A stretch of 43,956 nt of DNA from an uncultured Blastococcus sp. (GCA_902805535.1 CADCTN010000053.1:1-43956); one strand, 5' to 3'; positions 6,833-15,352 are shown, counted from the first letter of the stretch. Numbers and translations are program-made. Notes: generated by a model from the letters alone, not told the origin.

Positions 6833-8692
6833 ATGACCTCGAGCCCCGGTAACCCACCACCCCTCCCCGGGTCCGACGGGGATGAGGGGATCGCTGCGCT
6901 CGTCGCAACCTTGGAGTCGGCGCCGGCCGCCATATACGTCCTGAGCGCGACGTCGGCGGAGCCGGTGTGGGCCAACGCCCGCGCCCGCCGGCTCGGCACC
7001 GGCCGGGATCGTCTCCCGGTGGTCGACGGTCGTCCGGTCGCCGAGATCGTCGACGCGGCGCTGCGCACCGGCCTGCCGGAGACCGTCTGCGGACCGCTGG
7101 ACGCCGGGGGACCGTGGACGACGGCGATGGTGCGGCCGATGCGGGTCCAGGACGATGCGGGCGCGCTGGTCGTGCTGGAGTCCGACGACGCGGCGACCGA
7201 CACGTCGCTGTGGCCCAAGCCACCGGCCGACGGGGTGGAGCAGGCCCAGCTCGCCCTCCTCCCGCCGTCCCTGCCGCTGCTCCCCGACCTGCACCTCTCG
7301 GGCAGCTACCACCGCGCCGCCACCGTCCAGGCCGCCGGCGGCGACTGGTACGACACCGTGGCGCTCGGCGCCGGCCGCGTGGCCCTGGTCGTCGGTGACG
7401 CCGTCGGGCACGGCGTTCCGGCGGCCGGAGCGATGAGCCGGCTGCGAGGTGCCATGCGTTCCTCGGCACTGCGCGATCCCTCGCCGTCGGCCGTCCTCTC
7501 CGCGCTGGACGCCTTCGCCGCCCAGATGGACGACGTCGAGGGCGCCTCGGTGTTCTACGGCGTCCTCGACGCCGGGACCGGCGACCTGGCCTACTCGGCG
7601 GCCGGCCACCCGCCGCCGCTGGTCATCGGCGCGGACGGCGAGGCCTTCTTCCTGCCGGTGACGCCCCGGCCGCCGCTGGGCAGCGTGCCCGGGGCCACGA
7701 CGACCGTCTCCCGGCACGTCCTCGACCAGGGCGCGACGCTCGTGCTCTTCTCCAACGGCGCCGTGGCCGGCCCCGGCCCGGAGGCCGCCGACGCGCTCGA
7801 CCGCCTCGCACAGGTCGCCACGTCGGTGATCGCGGCGCAGGGCGCGCTCGACGCCGACGGCCCCGACGAGCTCGCCAGGTCCATCGCCGACGGGGTCGGG
7901 ACCGCGGCCGGCTGGATCGACGACGTCGCGGTGCTGGTGGCCCACCGGCGCGCGGACAGCCTCGAGCCGCTGCGGCTGGATCTGATCGCGGACCCGGCCG
8001 CGCTGCCGGGCGTGCGGCGGCGGCTGAACGGCTGGCTGACCGCCCTGGGCATGGGCGAGCAGGACCGGGTGGGCGTGATGGTCGCGGTCGGCGAGGCGTG
8101 CGCGAACGCCGCCGAGCACGCCTACCGCGGTGCCGAGCCCGGGCCCATGTCCGTTCACGCCCGCGTCGACGTCGACGGCGTGCTGACGGTGACCGTGCGC
8201 GACGAGGGGACCTGGCGTCCGCCCAACCGCGATCCCGGCGACCGCGGACGCGGTCTGCTGATCATGCGCCAGCTCGTGGACGGAGTCGTCCTCGAGGAGG
8301 AGGAGAAGGGGACGACGGTCACCCTGACCCTGCGCCTGCGCCGCAGCCCCGACGTCGACGAGGACCGCCCGTCGGCCTCGAACGCGGCGACGGTGACGGT
8401 GGACCGCGAGGGACCGCGGCCGATCGTCCGGGTGAGCGGTGCGGTGGACGACTTCGGTGCCGAGCAGCTGCGCATCCGGCTCCTGGAGGCCAGCCACGGC
8501 GGCACCGGCCGGGTGGAGCTGGACCTGGTCAGGGTGTCGCTGTTCAGCAGCGCGGCCGTGCGCGTCGTACTGGCGGTGGCCCGGATCGGGCGCGACGAGG
8601 GGTGGCGGCTGGTGGTGCACGCCCCCGACGGCGGGATCACCCGGCACATCCTGGAGATCAGCGGTCTCGGGGGGCTGGTCGATCTCCGCTGA
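6833..8692 (+). CDS. PAS-SpoIIE phosphatase-HATPase-STAS stress regulator
   Basis: A 619-residue multidomain regulator like M. tuberculosis Rv1364c. A PAS-like sensor fills about residues 10-120. A PP2C-type SpoIIE phosphatase follows (about 145-365) with GGDWYD, GDAVGHG and the C-terminal WIDDVAVL metal-site aspartates. A GHKL kinase comes next (about 370-485) with a full N-box (GEACANAAEHAY), DEG and RGRGL. A C-terminal STAS-like domain ends the protein (LFSSAAVRVV). It thus carries phosphatase, anti-sigma kinase and anti-anti-sigma modules in one chain and should feed into the SigF switch. The ATG at 6833 was preferred to an upstream in-frame ATG at 6758 because similarity starts there and a promoter-like site lies between. 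Confidence 0.9.
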   Translation: MTSSPGNPPPLPGSDGDEGIAALVATLESAPAAIYVLSATSAEPVWANARARRLGTGRDRLPVVDGRPVAEIVDAALRTGLPETVCGPLDAGGPWTTAMVRPMRVQDDAGALVVLESDDAATDTSLWPKPPADGVEQAQLALLPPSLPLLPDLHLSGSYHRAATVQAAGGDWYDTVALGAGRVALVVGDAVGHGVPAAGAMSRLRGAMRSSALRDPSPSAVLSALDAFAAQMDDVEGASVFYGVLDAGTGDLAYSAAGHPPPLVIGADGEAFFLPVTPRPPLGSVPGATTTVSRHVLDQGATLVLFSNGAVAGPGPEAADALDRLAQVATSVIAAQGALDADGPDELARSIADGVGTAAGWIDDVAVLVAHRRADSLEPLRLDLIADPAALPGVRRRLNGWLTALGMGEQDRVGVMVAVGEACANAAEHAYRGAEPGPMSVHARVDVDGVLTVTVRDEGTWRPPNRDPGDRGRGLLIMRQLVDGVVLEEEEKGTTVTLTLRLRRSPDVDEDRPSASNAATVTVDREGPRPIVRVSGAVDDFGAEQLRIRLLEASHGGTGRVELDLVRVSLFSSAAVRVVLAVARIGRDEGWRLVVHAPDGGITRHILEISGLGGLVDLR

Positions 8693-8773
8693 GGACCGCG
8701 GAGGTCACCCCGCCCGGGGGACACCGGCCCCGAGCTCCGTTTGGGGCACCGCTCCGGTGCACATCCTCTCGTC

Positions 8774-9784
8774 GTGAGGCTTCGGCGCAGCGACGTGAAC
8801 GGCCCCGGATACCGGCGTCGCAGGGCGGGGCGGGGTTTCGCCTACTACGACCTCGACGGCTCCCTGATCCGCGACGGCGACCTGCTGGACCGGATCCGGG
8901 GCCTGGCGATCCCGCCGGCCTGGAAGGACGTCTGGATCTGTCCCTGGGCCAACGGGCACATCCAGGCCACCGGGGTCGACGCCGCCGGCCGCCGGCAGTA
9001 CCGCTACCACGACGAGTGGCGGACCCGCCGCGATGCGGAGAAGCACGAGCGGGTCCTGGAGATCGCCCGGGAGCTCCCCGACGTCCGCGACGCCGTCAAG
9101 GCCGGGTTGCGGACGCGCGGGCTGAACCGGGACCGCGTCCTCGCCACCGCCATCCGGATGCTCGACCTCGGGGCGTTCCGGGTGGGGAGCGAGCAGTACG
9201 AGGAGGAGAACGGCACCTACGGGCTGGCGACGCTCAAGCGGTCCCACGTGTCGGTGCGCGGCGAGCGGACCTTCTACTCCTACGTCGCCAAGGGCGGCAT
9301 CGACCGCGAGGTCGAGATCACCGACCGGCCGACCGCCACGGTCGTGCGCCAACTGCTGGAGCGGCCCGCCGACGCGGGTGAGGACCTGCTGGCCTACCAG
9401 ACCGAGGACGGCGAGTGGCGCGACGTCAGCAGCGCGGAGATCAACGCCTACCTCAAGGAGATCAGCGGCGCGGAGATCACCGCCAAGGACTTCCGCACCT
9501 GGACCGCGACCGTCCTCATGGCCGCCGCGCTGGCCGAGGTCGAGCCGCCGGCCAGCAGGACCGCGCGCAAGAAGGTCATCAGCGCGGCCTACCGGCAGGT
9601 CAGCGAGCAGCTGGGGAACACGCCGGCGGTGTGCAAGGCCAGCTACGTCGACCCCCGGGTGGTCGACCGGTTCGAGAACGGCGAGACCGTGGCCCACGCG
9701 CTGCGGCAGGCCGACGAGGCCGAGGCGGACCGGGACGTCCAGAAGGTGCTCGAGCAGGCGGTCTGCCAGCTGCTGTCGGCCTAG
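8774..9784 (+). CDS. DNA topoisomerase IB
   Basis: A 336-residue poxvirus-like type IB topoisomerase. It relaxes supercoils through a 3'-phosphotyrosyl intermediate without ATP. The N-terminus LRRSD..GPGYRRRRAGRGFAY and the PPAWKDVWICPWANGHIQATG segment are typical. The catalytic core includes MLDLGAFRVGSEQY, KGG and EISGAEITAKDFRTW. The nucleophile should be Tyr291 in KASYVDP. GTG at 8774 was chosen because family members begin at this motif. It sits between two parts of the stress module, 81 bp after the PAS-phosphatase gene, and may be transcribed with it. It ends at a strong convergent terminator. Confidence 0.93.
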   Translation: MRLRRSDVNGPGYRRRRAGRGFAYYDLDGSLIRDGDLLDRIRGLAIPPAWKDVWICPWANGHIQATGVDAAGRRQYRYHDEWRTRRDAEKHERVLEIARELPDVRDAVKAGLRTRGLNRDRVLATAIRMLDLGAFRVGSEQYEEENGTYGLATLKRSHVSVRGERTFYSYVAKGGIDREVEITDRPTATVVRQLLERPADAGEDLLAYQTEDGEWRDVSSAEINAYLKEISGAEITAKDFRTWTATVLMAAALAEVEPPASRTARKKVISAAYRQVSEQLGNTPAVCKASYVDPRVVDRFENGETVAHALRQADEAEADRDVQKVLEQAVCQLLSA

Positions 9785-9803
9785 GAGCGCCGCACCCCGG
9801 ACG

Positions 9804-9842
9804 CGACGCGGGCCCCGCCGGAATCCGGCGGGGCCCGCGTCG
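9804..9842. terminator. Bidirectional terminator hairpin
   Basis: A perfect 18-bp GC-rich stem (9804-9821 with 9825-9842) closes on the trinucleotide AAT. It lies between the convergent topoisomerase and STAS genes. No U-tract follows, which is common for actinobacterial terminators. Confidence 0.85.
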
Positions 9843-9868
9843 TGCTGCGCCGGAGACCGGCGCGGTGG

Positions 9869-10267
9869 TCAGCGAGAGGTGCTGTCGGCGATCGTGAAGA
9901 GATCGATCAGGCCGGTCACCTCGAGCGGGCGGGTGACGGCGCGCGTGGTGGCGATCAGCCGCAGGGCGACCTCACGGGCGCGAGAGGTCTTCTGCGTCTC
10001 GACCAGCACGGCCAGGCCGGCCGAGCCGAGGAACTGGACACCGGAGAGATCGATGACGAGCTCGCGCGGCTGCTGCTCGAGCTGACTGTCCAGGGTGGAA
10101 CGGAGCACCGGGGCGGTGAACGTGTCCACCTCGCCGACGACCGTCACCGTCACCACGCCGTCCTCACTGGTGGAGGTGGAGAGCGTGATCACGTCGTCGA
10201 AGGGCGCCTCGGTGCCTTCGGTCGACACGTCGGGCTGCCCCTCGGCGGGCAGGTCGGAAGTGGTCAC
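9869..10267 (-). CDS. STAS domain anti-anti-sigma factor
   Basis: A 132-residue RsbV/SpoIIAA-like protein. The STAS fold is visible from DVITLSTSTSEDGVVTVTVVGEVD to the end. The phosphorylation-site region is LVIDLSGVQFLGSAG, whose Ser in GSAG would be the residue modified by an RsbW-like kinase. When unphosphorylated it would bind the anti-sigma factor and free SigF. The GTG at 10267 was chosen over upstream in-frame starts because GAGAGGAG lies a suitable distance before it. About 25 N-terminal residues are unstructured-looking. Confidence 0.9.
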   Translation of the reverse strand: MTTSDLPAEGQPDVSTEGTEAPFDDVITLSTSTSEDGVVTVTVVGEVDTFTAPVLRSTLDSQLEQQPRELVIDLSGVQFLGSAGLAVLVETQKTSRAREVALRLIATTRAVTRPLEVTGLIDLFTIADSTSR

Positions 10268-10464
10268 GGACAGTGGCTCCTCTCGGCGGCAGTTCCCTGC
10301 GGCGATGACCGCGGGGACAACGTACCGCTGCACGGTCCGGGCACTCGTCGTCCCCGGTCCCGCAGGTGGTGAACATGTCAGGTGTCGGCGATCTTCCACG
10401 CCGCACCGTGCGGCTGCCTGCTGAACCGCGATTACAACGTAGACACACTGCCCCGGGCACGCCA

Positions 10465-10497
10465 ACCCCGCCCCCCGGTCGGGCCGGGAGGCGGGGT
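10465..10497 (-). terminator. Hairpin downstream of the DUF5709 gene
   Basis: Arms 10465-10478 and 10484-10497 pair over 14 positions with one mismatch (8 bp, mismatch, 5 bp) around a 5-base loop. The hairpin begins 25 bases after the stop codon of the minus-strand gene ending at 10522. No U-tract. Confidence 0.6.
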
Positions 10498-10521
10498 GGG
10501 CGAGCGCGCTGTGTCGCGGGG

Positions 10522-10935
10522 TCAGCCGTCGATGACGTGCATGGCCCCCTCCTCGGGACCCTCACCGCCGATGGAGACGTCGGACGTGGCCTCCATGTCG
10601 TCCGCGGTGCGGTTGGTGCCCGAGTCGCTCACCGGCGAGGTCGAGGTGTCCTGCTCCAGCTGTCCGACGTCCCGATCGGGGTCCTCCGCGGGCCGCACGT
10701 CCAGTGCGTCGTCGGGCAGCTCGCGCTCGAGCCGGCCGGTCAGCGACTCGCCCTCCGCCTGCTCGAAGGCGGTGGTGCCGAAGTCGACGGTCGTGTTGGG
10801 TCGCTCGCCGGGCATCGGCGCGAACTGGGGATCCTCGGCGCGCTCCTGGGTGGGCGAGTCGTCCTGCGCCACCTCGGGGATGCCGTCGTCCTCGGGGAAG
10901 ATGTCGCGGGCGGTCTGGCCCTCGGGCTGTGTCAT
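10522..10935 (-). CDS. DUF5709-like small acidic protein
   Basis: A 137-residue, strongly acidic, low-hydrophobicity protein rich in Asp, Glu, Pro, Ser and Thr (DIFPEDDGIPEV, RLERELPDDALDV, ADDMEATSDVSIGGEGPEEGAMHVI). It resembles the actinobacterial DUF5709 family, whose function is unknown. No enzyme motif, signal or membrane helix is present and much of it is probably disordered. GAGGAGG before the ATG supports the start. A GGGTAG hexamer on the minus strand about 90 bp upstream suggests possible SigF control. Single gene with its own terminator-like hairpin. Confidence 0.75.
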   Translation of the reverse strand: MTQPEGQTARDIFPEDDGIPEVAQDDSPTQERAEDPQFAPMPGERPNTTVDFGTTAFEQAEGESLTGRLERELPDDALDVRPAEDPDRDVGQLEQDTSTSPVSDSGTNRTADDMEATSDVSIGGEGPEEGAMHVIDG

Positions 10936-11076
10936 GCCGGTGCCTCCTCGGTCGGTGGTCCCCGCCCGGCCGACTGCGGCCGGGCTGGACGGGGAGCCGG
11001 TCGGCGACCGGCGGCTGCCTCGGCCCTACCCGTCGCCCGGGGAGGCATGCGCGGGTGGGCCCCGCTCCGCCGGCCC

Positions 11077-11112
11077 GTGGCTGGTGGCCGGGAGCTGGTG
11101 GCTGGTGGCCGG
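11077..11112. repeat. 15-bp direct repeat in intergenic region
   Basis: GTGGCTGGTGGCCGG occurs perfectly at 11077-11091 and 11098-11112, a 21-bp period (two helical turns). Embedded in it are three copies of CTGGTGGC. It lies 10 bp upstream of the promoter-like site of the DUF1360 gene and could be a site for a protein bound on one face of the helix, or slippage-derived. Confidence 0.6.
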
Positions 11113-11121
11113 CGGCCGGGG

Positions 11122-11147
11122 GCTTGGGGCACCGCCCCGGGGGGTAG
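11122..11147 (+). promoter_or_regulatory. SigF-like promoter of the DUF1360 gene
   Basis: GCTT (11122-11125), 16-base spacer, GGGTAG (11142-11147), then 9 bases to the ATG at 11157. The -10 element is identical to that of the rsbW promoter and no ribosome site is seen, so a leaderless message is likely. The -35 match is imperfect. Confidence 0.45.
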
Positions 11148-11156
11148 CGCCGCTGC

Positions 11157-11732
11157 ATGGCGATCGCAGACGAGATCCAGCGGATCGGGGCACCGGTCCG
11201 ACGCTGGGCCCGCACCCAGAAGCGGGAGTACACCAATGGCGAGGAGCGCCCGCTGGCCGGCGACCTCGGTGCGATGGGCGTCTACGTGGGCCTGGTGTCG
11301 GCCGCGGCCGCGGCCGTGCGCGCCTCCGGCCGGGAGCTGCCCGAGCGCATCCCGTTCGGTGACGCCGCCCTGCTGACGGTCGCCACCTTCCGGCTGGCCC
11401 GCCGCATCGCCAAGGACCCGGTGACCGCGCCCGTCCGGGCTCCGTTCGTCCGCTTCGAGGGGCCCTCGGGGCACGCCGAGGTCGCCGAGGAGGTGCGCGA
11501 GCACGGCGGTGTCAAGCACGCGGTGGGGGAGCTGCTCACCTGCCCGTTCTGCCTGGCCCAGTGGGTGGGCACCGGGTTCGTGTTCGGCTACGTCACGGCG
11601 CCGAAGGCCACCCGCCTGGCGGCGCTGACGATGACCATGGTCGCCGGGTCCGACGTCCTCCAGTTCATGTACGACGCCATCCAGAACGGCGGCCTGGCGC
11701 CGCGGACCGAAGGCGTCGACGCCGGGACCTGA
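11157..11732 (+). CDS. DUF1360 domain-containing membrane protein
   Basis: A 191-residue protein of the DUF1360 family. Hydrophobic segments occur at about residues 40-55, 130-150 and 155-170. The signature ELLTCPFCLAQWVGTG carries a conserved Cys pair. YVGLVSAAAAAVR and LLTVATFRLARRIAKDPVTAPVRAPF are also typical. In Bacillus the family includes the sporulation protein YjcA-type; function is unknown. It precedes the NHEJ operon by about 150 bp and probably has its own promoter. Confidence 0.85.
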   Translation: MAIADEIQRIGAPVRRWARTQKREYTNGEERPLAGDLGAMGVYVGLVSAAAAAVRASGRELPERIPFGDAALLTVATFRLARRIAKDPVTAPVRAPFVRFEGPSGHAEVAEEVREHGGVKHAVGELLTCPFCLAQWVGTGFVFGYVTAPKATRLAALTMTMVAGSDVLQFMYDAIQNGGLAPRTEGVDAGT

Positions 11733-11879
11733 CCGGTGGGCGTCCTCCCTCCGGGGGAGGGCCCGCGTCCGCCGACCTGCCGTGGGGGCGCGGACCGCCC
11801 TATCCTGGCGATCTTGACCCGTTCTCCGGGTTCTCAGTGGGCCTGCCGCGGGCGGGCGCGAGCGGGTGAGGAGGCGTGC

Positions 11880-12887
11880 ATGCGATCGATCTGGCGCGGG
11901 GCCGTGTCGTTCGGCCTCGTCAGCATCGGCGTGAAGCTGTACTCGGCCACCGAGGACAAGGACATCCGCTTCCACCAGGTCCACGCGACCGACGGCGGCC
12001 GGGTCAAGTACAAGCGGGTGTGCTCGATCGACGGCGAGGAGGTCGAGTACAGCGACATCGCCAAGGGCTACGAGCTGCCCGACGGCCAGGTCGTCATCCT
12101 CACCGACGAGGACTTCGACGACCTCCCGCTGAGCACCCGCCGTGAGATCGAGGTCCTGCAGTTCGTCGACCAGGACGAGATCGACCCGATCATGTTCGAG
12201 AAGACGTACTACCTCGAACCGGACGGTCCCGCCGCCCGCCCGTACGTCCTGCTCCGCGACGCCCTGGAGAACGCCGGGCAGGTCGCCATCACCAAGATCG
12301 CCATCCGGCAGCGCGAGTCCCTGGCCGCGCTGCGGGTCCGGGAGGGCGTGCTGGTGCTGCACACGATGCGCTGGCCCGACGAGATCCGCCGGCCCGACTT
12401 CGGCTTCCTCGACGAGGACATCAGCGTCCGGCCGCAGGAGCTCACGATGGCCGAGGCCCTCATCGGCTCCATGACCGGGGCCTTCGATCCGGGTGAGTTC
12501 ACCGACGACTACCGCGAGGCCATGACCGCGCTGCTGGAGGCCAAGCAGAGCGGCGGGGAGGTCGCGCAGGTGCCGGAGGTGGAGGACGCCGGCGGGTCCG
12601 TCGTCGACCTCATGAGCGCGTTGCGCCGGAGCGTCGAGCGCGCCCGCGGCGGTGCGCCGGCCGACGATGCCGGGGACGACGCGGTCGACGAGGCCCCGTC
12701 CGCGAAGGCCCCGGCCGCGAAGGCCCCGGCCGCGAAGGCGCCTGCCAAGCGGGCGCCGGCGAAGAAGGCCGCGGCGGAGAAGAAGGCCGAGAAGCCGGCG
12801 GCGACGACCACGGCCGAGAAGAAGGCCCCGGCGGCGAAGAAGACGGCGGACAAGCCACCGGCCAAGCGCGCCCGCCGCAGCGCCTGA
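11880..12887 (+). CDS. ku: Ku protein, non-homologous end joining
   Basis: A 335-residue bacterial Ku. It forms a homodimeric ring that threads onto broken DNA ends and recruits LigD. The core begins MRSIWRGAVSFGLVSIGVKLY and contains the expected HQVH, KRVC, YELPDGQVVIL, EVLQFVDQDEIDPI and TYYLEPDG motifs. After residue 275 comes a basic tail of AKAPA/AKKA repeats ending KRARR, an extra DNA-binding region seen in many actinobacterial Ku proteins. GAGGAG before ATG 11880 decides the start over upstream in-frame codons. First gene of a three-gene operon; ligD begins 1 base after its stop. Confidence 0.96.
   Translation: MRSIWRGAVSFGLVSIGVKLYSATEDKDIRFHQVHATDGGRVKYKRVCSIDGEEVEYSDIAKGYELPDGQVVILTDEDFDDLPLSTRREIEVLQFVDQDEIDPIMFEKTYYLEPDGPAARPYVLLRDALENAGQVAITKIAIRQRESLAALRVREGVLVLHTMRWPDEIRRPDFGFLDEDISVRPQELTMAEALIGSMTGAFDPGEFTDDYREAMTALLEAKQSGGEVAQVPEVEDAGGSVVDLMSALRRSVERARGGAPADDAGDDAVDEAPSAKAPAAKAPAAKAPAKRAPAKKAAAEKKAEKPAATTTAEKKAPAAKKTADKPPAKRARRSA
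12701..12745 (+). repeat. 15-bp tandem repeat in the Ku tail
   Basis: Two perfect copies of a 15-bp unit (12701-12715, 12716-12730) and a diverged third (12731-12745) encode successive AKAPA pentapeptides. Copy number here is likely to vary between strains by slippage without shifting the frame. Confidence 0.75.
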
Positions 12888-12888
12888 C

Positions 12889-14373
12889 GTGCCGACCCGG
12901 CGGGAGGACCCGCTCGCCGAGTACCGGGCGAAGCGGGACCCGCGGAGGACCGCCGAGCCGGTTCCCGCGCCGGGCACCGCGCTGCCCCAGGGGAACGACG
13001 ACACCTACGTCGTCCAGGAGCACCACACGCCCCGTGGTTCTCCGACCCGCCCCGGCACCGGCGAGCGCGTGCACTGGGACCTGCGGCTGGAGCGCGACGG
13101 CGTCCTGAAGAGCTGGGCGGTGCCCAAGGGCCCGCCCACCGAGCAGGGACCGAACCGCCTCGCCGTCCCGACCGAGGACCACCCGCTGGAGTACGCGTCG
13201 TTCAGCGGGACGATCGCCGCCGGCGAGTACGGCGGCGGCCACGTCACCATCTGGGACGCCGGCCGCTACGCGACCGAGAAGTGGGACGACCGGCACGTCA
13301 TCGTGTCCTTCGACGGCCGCCGGCTGGCCGGCCGGTACGCGCTGTTCCCCATCGGCGACGGCGCCTGGAACATCCGCAAGCTCGACGACACCCAGCCGGC
13401 CGGGGCGCCGCCGGAGCCCGCGGCCCCGCTGCCGATGCTGGCCACCGCCGGAGAGCTGCCGGGCGACGACGAGGACGCCCGCTGGGGCTACGAGTTCAAG
13501 TGGGACGGCGTCCGGGCCGTGGCCGCGGTGCACGGGGGTGTGCTCGGTCTGACGTCCCGCAAGGGCACCGACATCACCGTGCGGTACCCGGAGGTGGCGA
13601 CGCTGCCGGCCGCGCTCGCCGGCCACGACGCCGTCGTCGACGGCGAGATCGTCGCCATGGACGACCAGGGCCGACCCGACTTCGGGGCGCTGCAGAACCG
13701 GATGCACCGCACCGGCGGGGAGGTCCCGCGGCTGGCCGCCGCGAAGCCGGTCACCTTCCTCGTCTTCGACCTGCTCACCTGGGACGGCGAGGACCTGACC
13801 GCCGAGCCCTACGCCCGGCGCCGCGAGCGCCTGGACGCCCTCGGGCTCGGCGGTCACCGCTGGGTCGCGACGCCGTGGTTCCGCGGGGGCGGGCGGGGCG
13901 TGCACGCGGCGAGCCAGGAGAACGGGCTGGAGGGCGTCGTCGCCAAGCGGCTGGACTCGCCCTACCGCCCCGGCGTGCGCAGCCCGGACTGGCGGAAGGT
14001 GAAGAACGTCCGCAGCCAGTCGGTCGTCGTCGGTGGCTGGCGGCCCGGCCAGGGCCGGCGGGCCGGGGGAGTGGGTTCGCTGCTGTTCGGCGTCCCGGAC
14101 GACCAGGGGCGGCTGATCTACGCCGGCCACGTCGGCACCGGCTTCACCGACCAGGACCTGCGCGACCTCGGGCGCATGCTCACGTCCCGGACGACGTCAC
14201 CGTTCCACGGCGCCCTGCCCCGGGACGTGACCCGGGACGCGCACTGGGTCGAGCCGGACCTGGTCGGCGAGGTCGCCTACGCGGTGTGGACGGCGGACGG
14301 CCGGCTGCGCCACCCCTCGTGGAAGGGCGTGCGCGACGATCTGGAGCCCGACGACGTGGTGGTGGAGCCGTGA
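12889..14373 (+). CDS. ligD: LigD phosphoesterase-ligase (ATP-dependent DNA ligase)
   Basis: A 494-residue protein with the 3'-phosphoesterase domain first (about residues 35-165: VVQEHHTPRG, VHWDLRLERDGVLKSWAVPKGP, LEYASFSGTI, GEYGGGHVTIWD) and the ATP-dependent ligase domain second. The AMP-accepting lysine is Lys204 in FKWDGVR. Motifs DGEIV, EGVVAKRLDSPYRPG and WRKVKN follow, then an OB fold (VVVGGWRPGQGRR to SWKGVRDD). It trims damaged 3' ends and seals breaks held by Ku. The GTG start lies 1 base after the ku stop. The polymerase domain, fused in mycobacterial LigD, is a separate gene here. Confidence 0.95.
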   Translation: MPTRREDPLAEYRAKRDPRRTAEPVPAPGTALPQGNDDTYVVQEHHTPRGSPTRPGTGERVHWDLRLERDGVLKSWAVPKGPPTEQGPNRLAVPTEDHPLEYASFSGTIAAGEYGGGHVTIWDAGRYATEKWDDRHVIVSFDGRRLAGRYALFPIGDGAWNIRKLDDTQPAGAPPEPAAPLPMLATAGELPGDDEDARWGYEFKWDGVRAVAAVHGGVLGLTSRKGTDITVRYPEVATLPAALAGHDAVVDGEIVAMDDQGRPDFGALQNRMHRTGGEVPRLAAAKPVTFLVFDLLTWDGEDLTAEPYARRRERLDALGLGGHRWVATPWFRGGGRGVHAASQENGLEGVVAKRLDSPYRPGVRSPDWRKVKNVRSQSVVVGGWRPGQGRRAGGVGSLLFGVPDDQGRLIYAGHVGTGFTDQDLRDLGRMLTSRTTSPFHGALPRDVTRDAHWVEPDLVGEVAYAVWTADGRLRHPSWKGVRDDLEPDDVVVEP

Positions 14374-15302
14374 GCCCCGCCAGGCAGCGGGTGGAGATCG
14401 AGGGCCGGACTCTCCAGGTGTCGAACCTGGAGAAGGTGCTGTTCCCCGAGGTCGGGTTCACCAAGGCAGAGGTGATCGACTACTACGTCCGGATCGCGCC
14501 GGTGCTGCTGCCGCACGTCGCCGGCCGCCCGGTGACGTTCACCCGGTGGCCCGACGGTGTCGAGGGGCAGACCTTCTTCGAGAAGAACAGCGCCCGGCAC
14601 GCCCCGGAGTGGGTCCGCCGGGTGACCATCCCGAGCCCCGGCAGTTCCCGCGGCCGGGAGACGCTCGACATGGTGATCCTGGAGTCCACCGCGGACCTGG
14701 CGTGGGCGGCCAACCTCGCCGCCCTCGAGGTGCACGTGCCGCAGTGGCAGGTGGACGACGACGGGCAGCCGGCGCTGCCGGACCTGCTGGTGCTCGACCT
14801 CGACCCGGGGCCGGAGACGGGCATCGTGGAGTGCTGCGTCGTCGCCGAGCGGCTGGGGGAGCGGCTCGAGGCCGACGGGCTGGACCCGGTGGTGAAGACC
14901 TCCGGTTCCAAGGGCATGCAGGTCTACGCGCCGATCGAGACCCCGGCCGACCGCGAGCACCCGAGCCGCTACGCCAAGCGGCTCGCCCAGGAGCTCGCGG
15001 CCCAGACCCCGGACGAGGTCGTCTGGCGGATGGAGAAGGTGCTGCGCCCGGGCAAGGTGCTCATCGACTGGAGCCAGAACAACCCGGCGAAGACGACGGT
15101 GGCGCCGTACTCCCTGCGGGCGCGGGCCGGGGCGACGGTGTCGACGCCGATCGGCTGGGACGAGGTCGACGCGGTCCGCGACGGGTCGCTGGACCCGGCC
15201 GAGCTGCGGTTCACCACCGGCGAGGTGCTCGCCCGGGTCGAGGAGTACGGCGACCTGTTCGACGTCGCCCACGCCACCCGGGCAGTGCTGCCGGAGGCGT
15301 GA
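14370..15302 (+). CDS. ligD: LigD polymerase/primase domain protein
   Basis: A 310-residue stand-alone polymerase domain of the LigD/eukaryotic-type primase (AEP) family. It adds nucleotides, preferentially ribonucleotides, at NHEJ junctions. Key features are the NLEKVLFPEVGFTKAEVIDYY start, RWPDGV..FFEKN, the DLDPG catalytic aspartates, TSGSKGMQVY, and VLIDWSQNNPAKTTVAPYSLR with the third carboxylate. The GTG start overlaps the ligase stop by 4 bp (GTGA), so the two halves of LigD are translationally coupled and probably made in equal amounts. Completes the NHEJ operon. Confidence 0.95.
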   Translation: MSPARQRVEIEGRTLQVSNLEKVLFPEVGFTKAEVIDYYVRIAPVLLPHVAGRPVTFTRWPDGVEGQTFFEKNSARHAPEWVRRVTIPSPGSSRGRETLDMVILESTADLAWAANLAALEVHVPQWQVDDDGQPALPDLLVLDLDPGPETGIVECCVVAERLGERLEADGLDPVVKTSGSKGMQVYAPIETPADREHPSRYAKRLAQELAAQTPDEVVWRMEKVLRPGKVLIDWSQNNPAKTTVAPYSLRARAGATVSTPIGWDEVDAVRDGSLDPAELRFTTGEVLARVEEYGDLFDVAHATRAVLPEA

Positions 15303-15352
15303 CCAGGTCACCTGGCCACTGGCGGTGATCGTCATCTGGGACGATCCCGCGC

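Noticed and set aside
8739-8773. GTTT upstream of the topoisomerase gene as a SigF promoter
   Set aside because: No GGGTA-like element at 15-17 bases; only GGTGCA is present.
15303-15315. CCAGGT-C-ACCTGG after the LigD polymerase gene
   Set aside because: Perfect but with a single-base centre, too tight for an RNA hairpin and unremarkable in GC-rich DNA.
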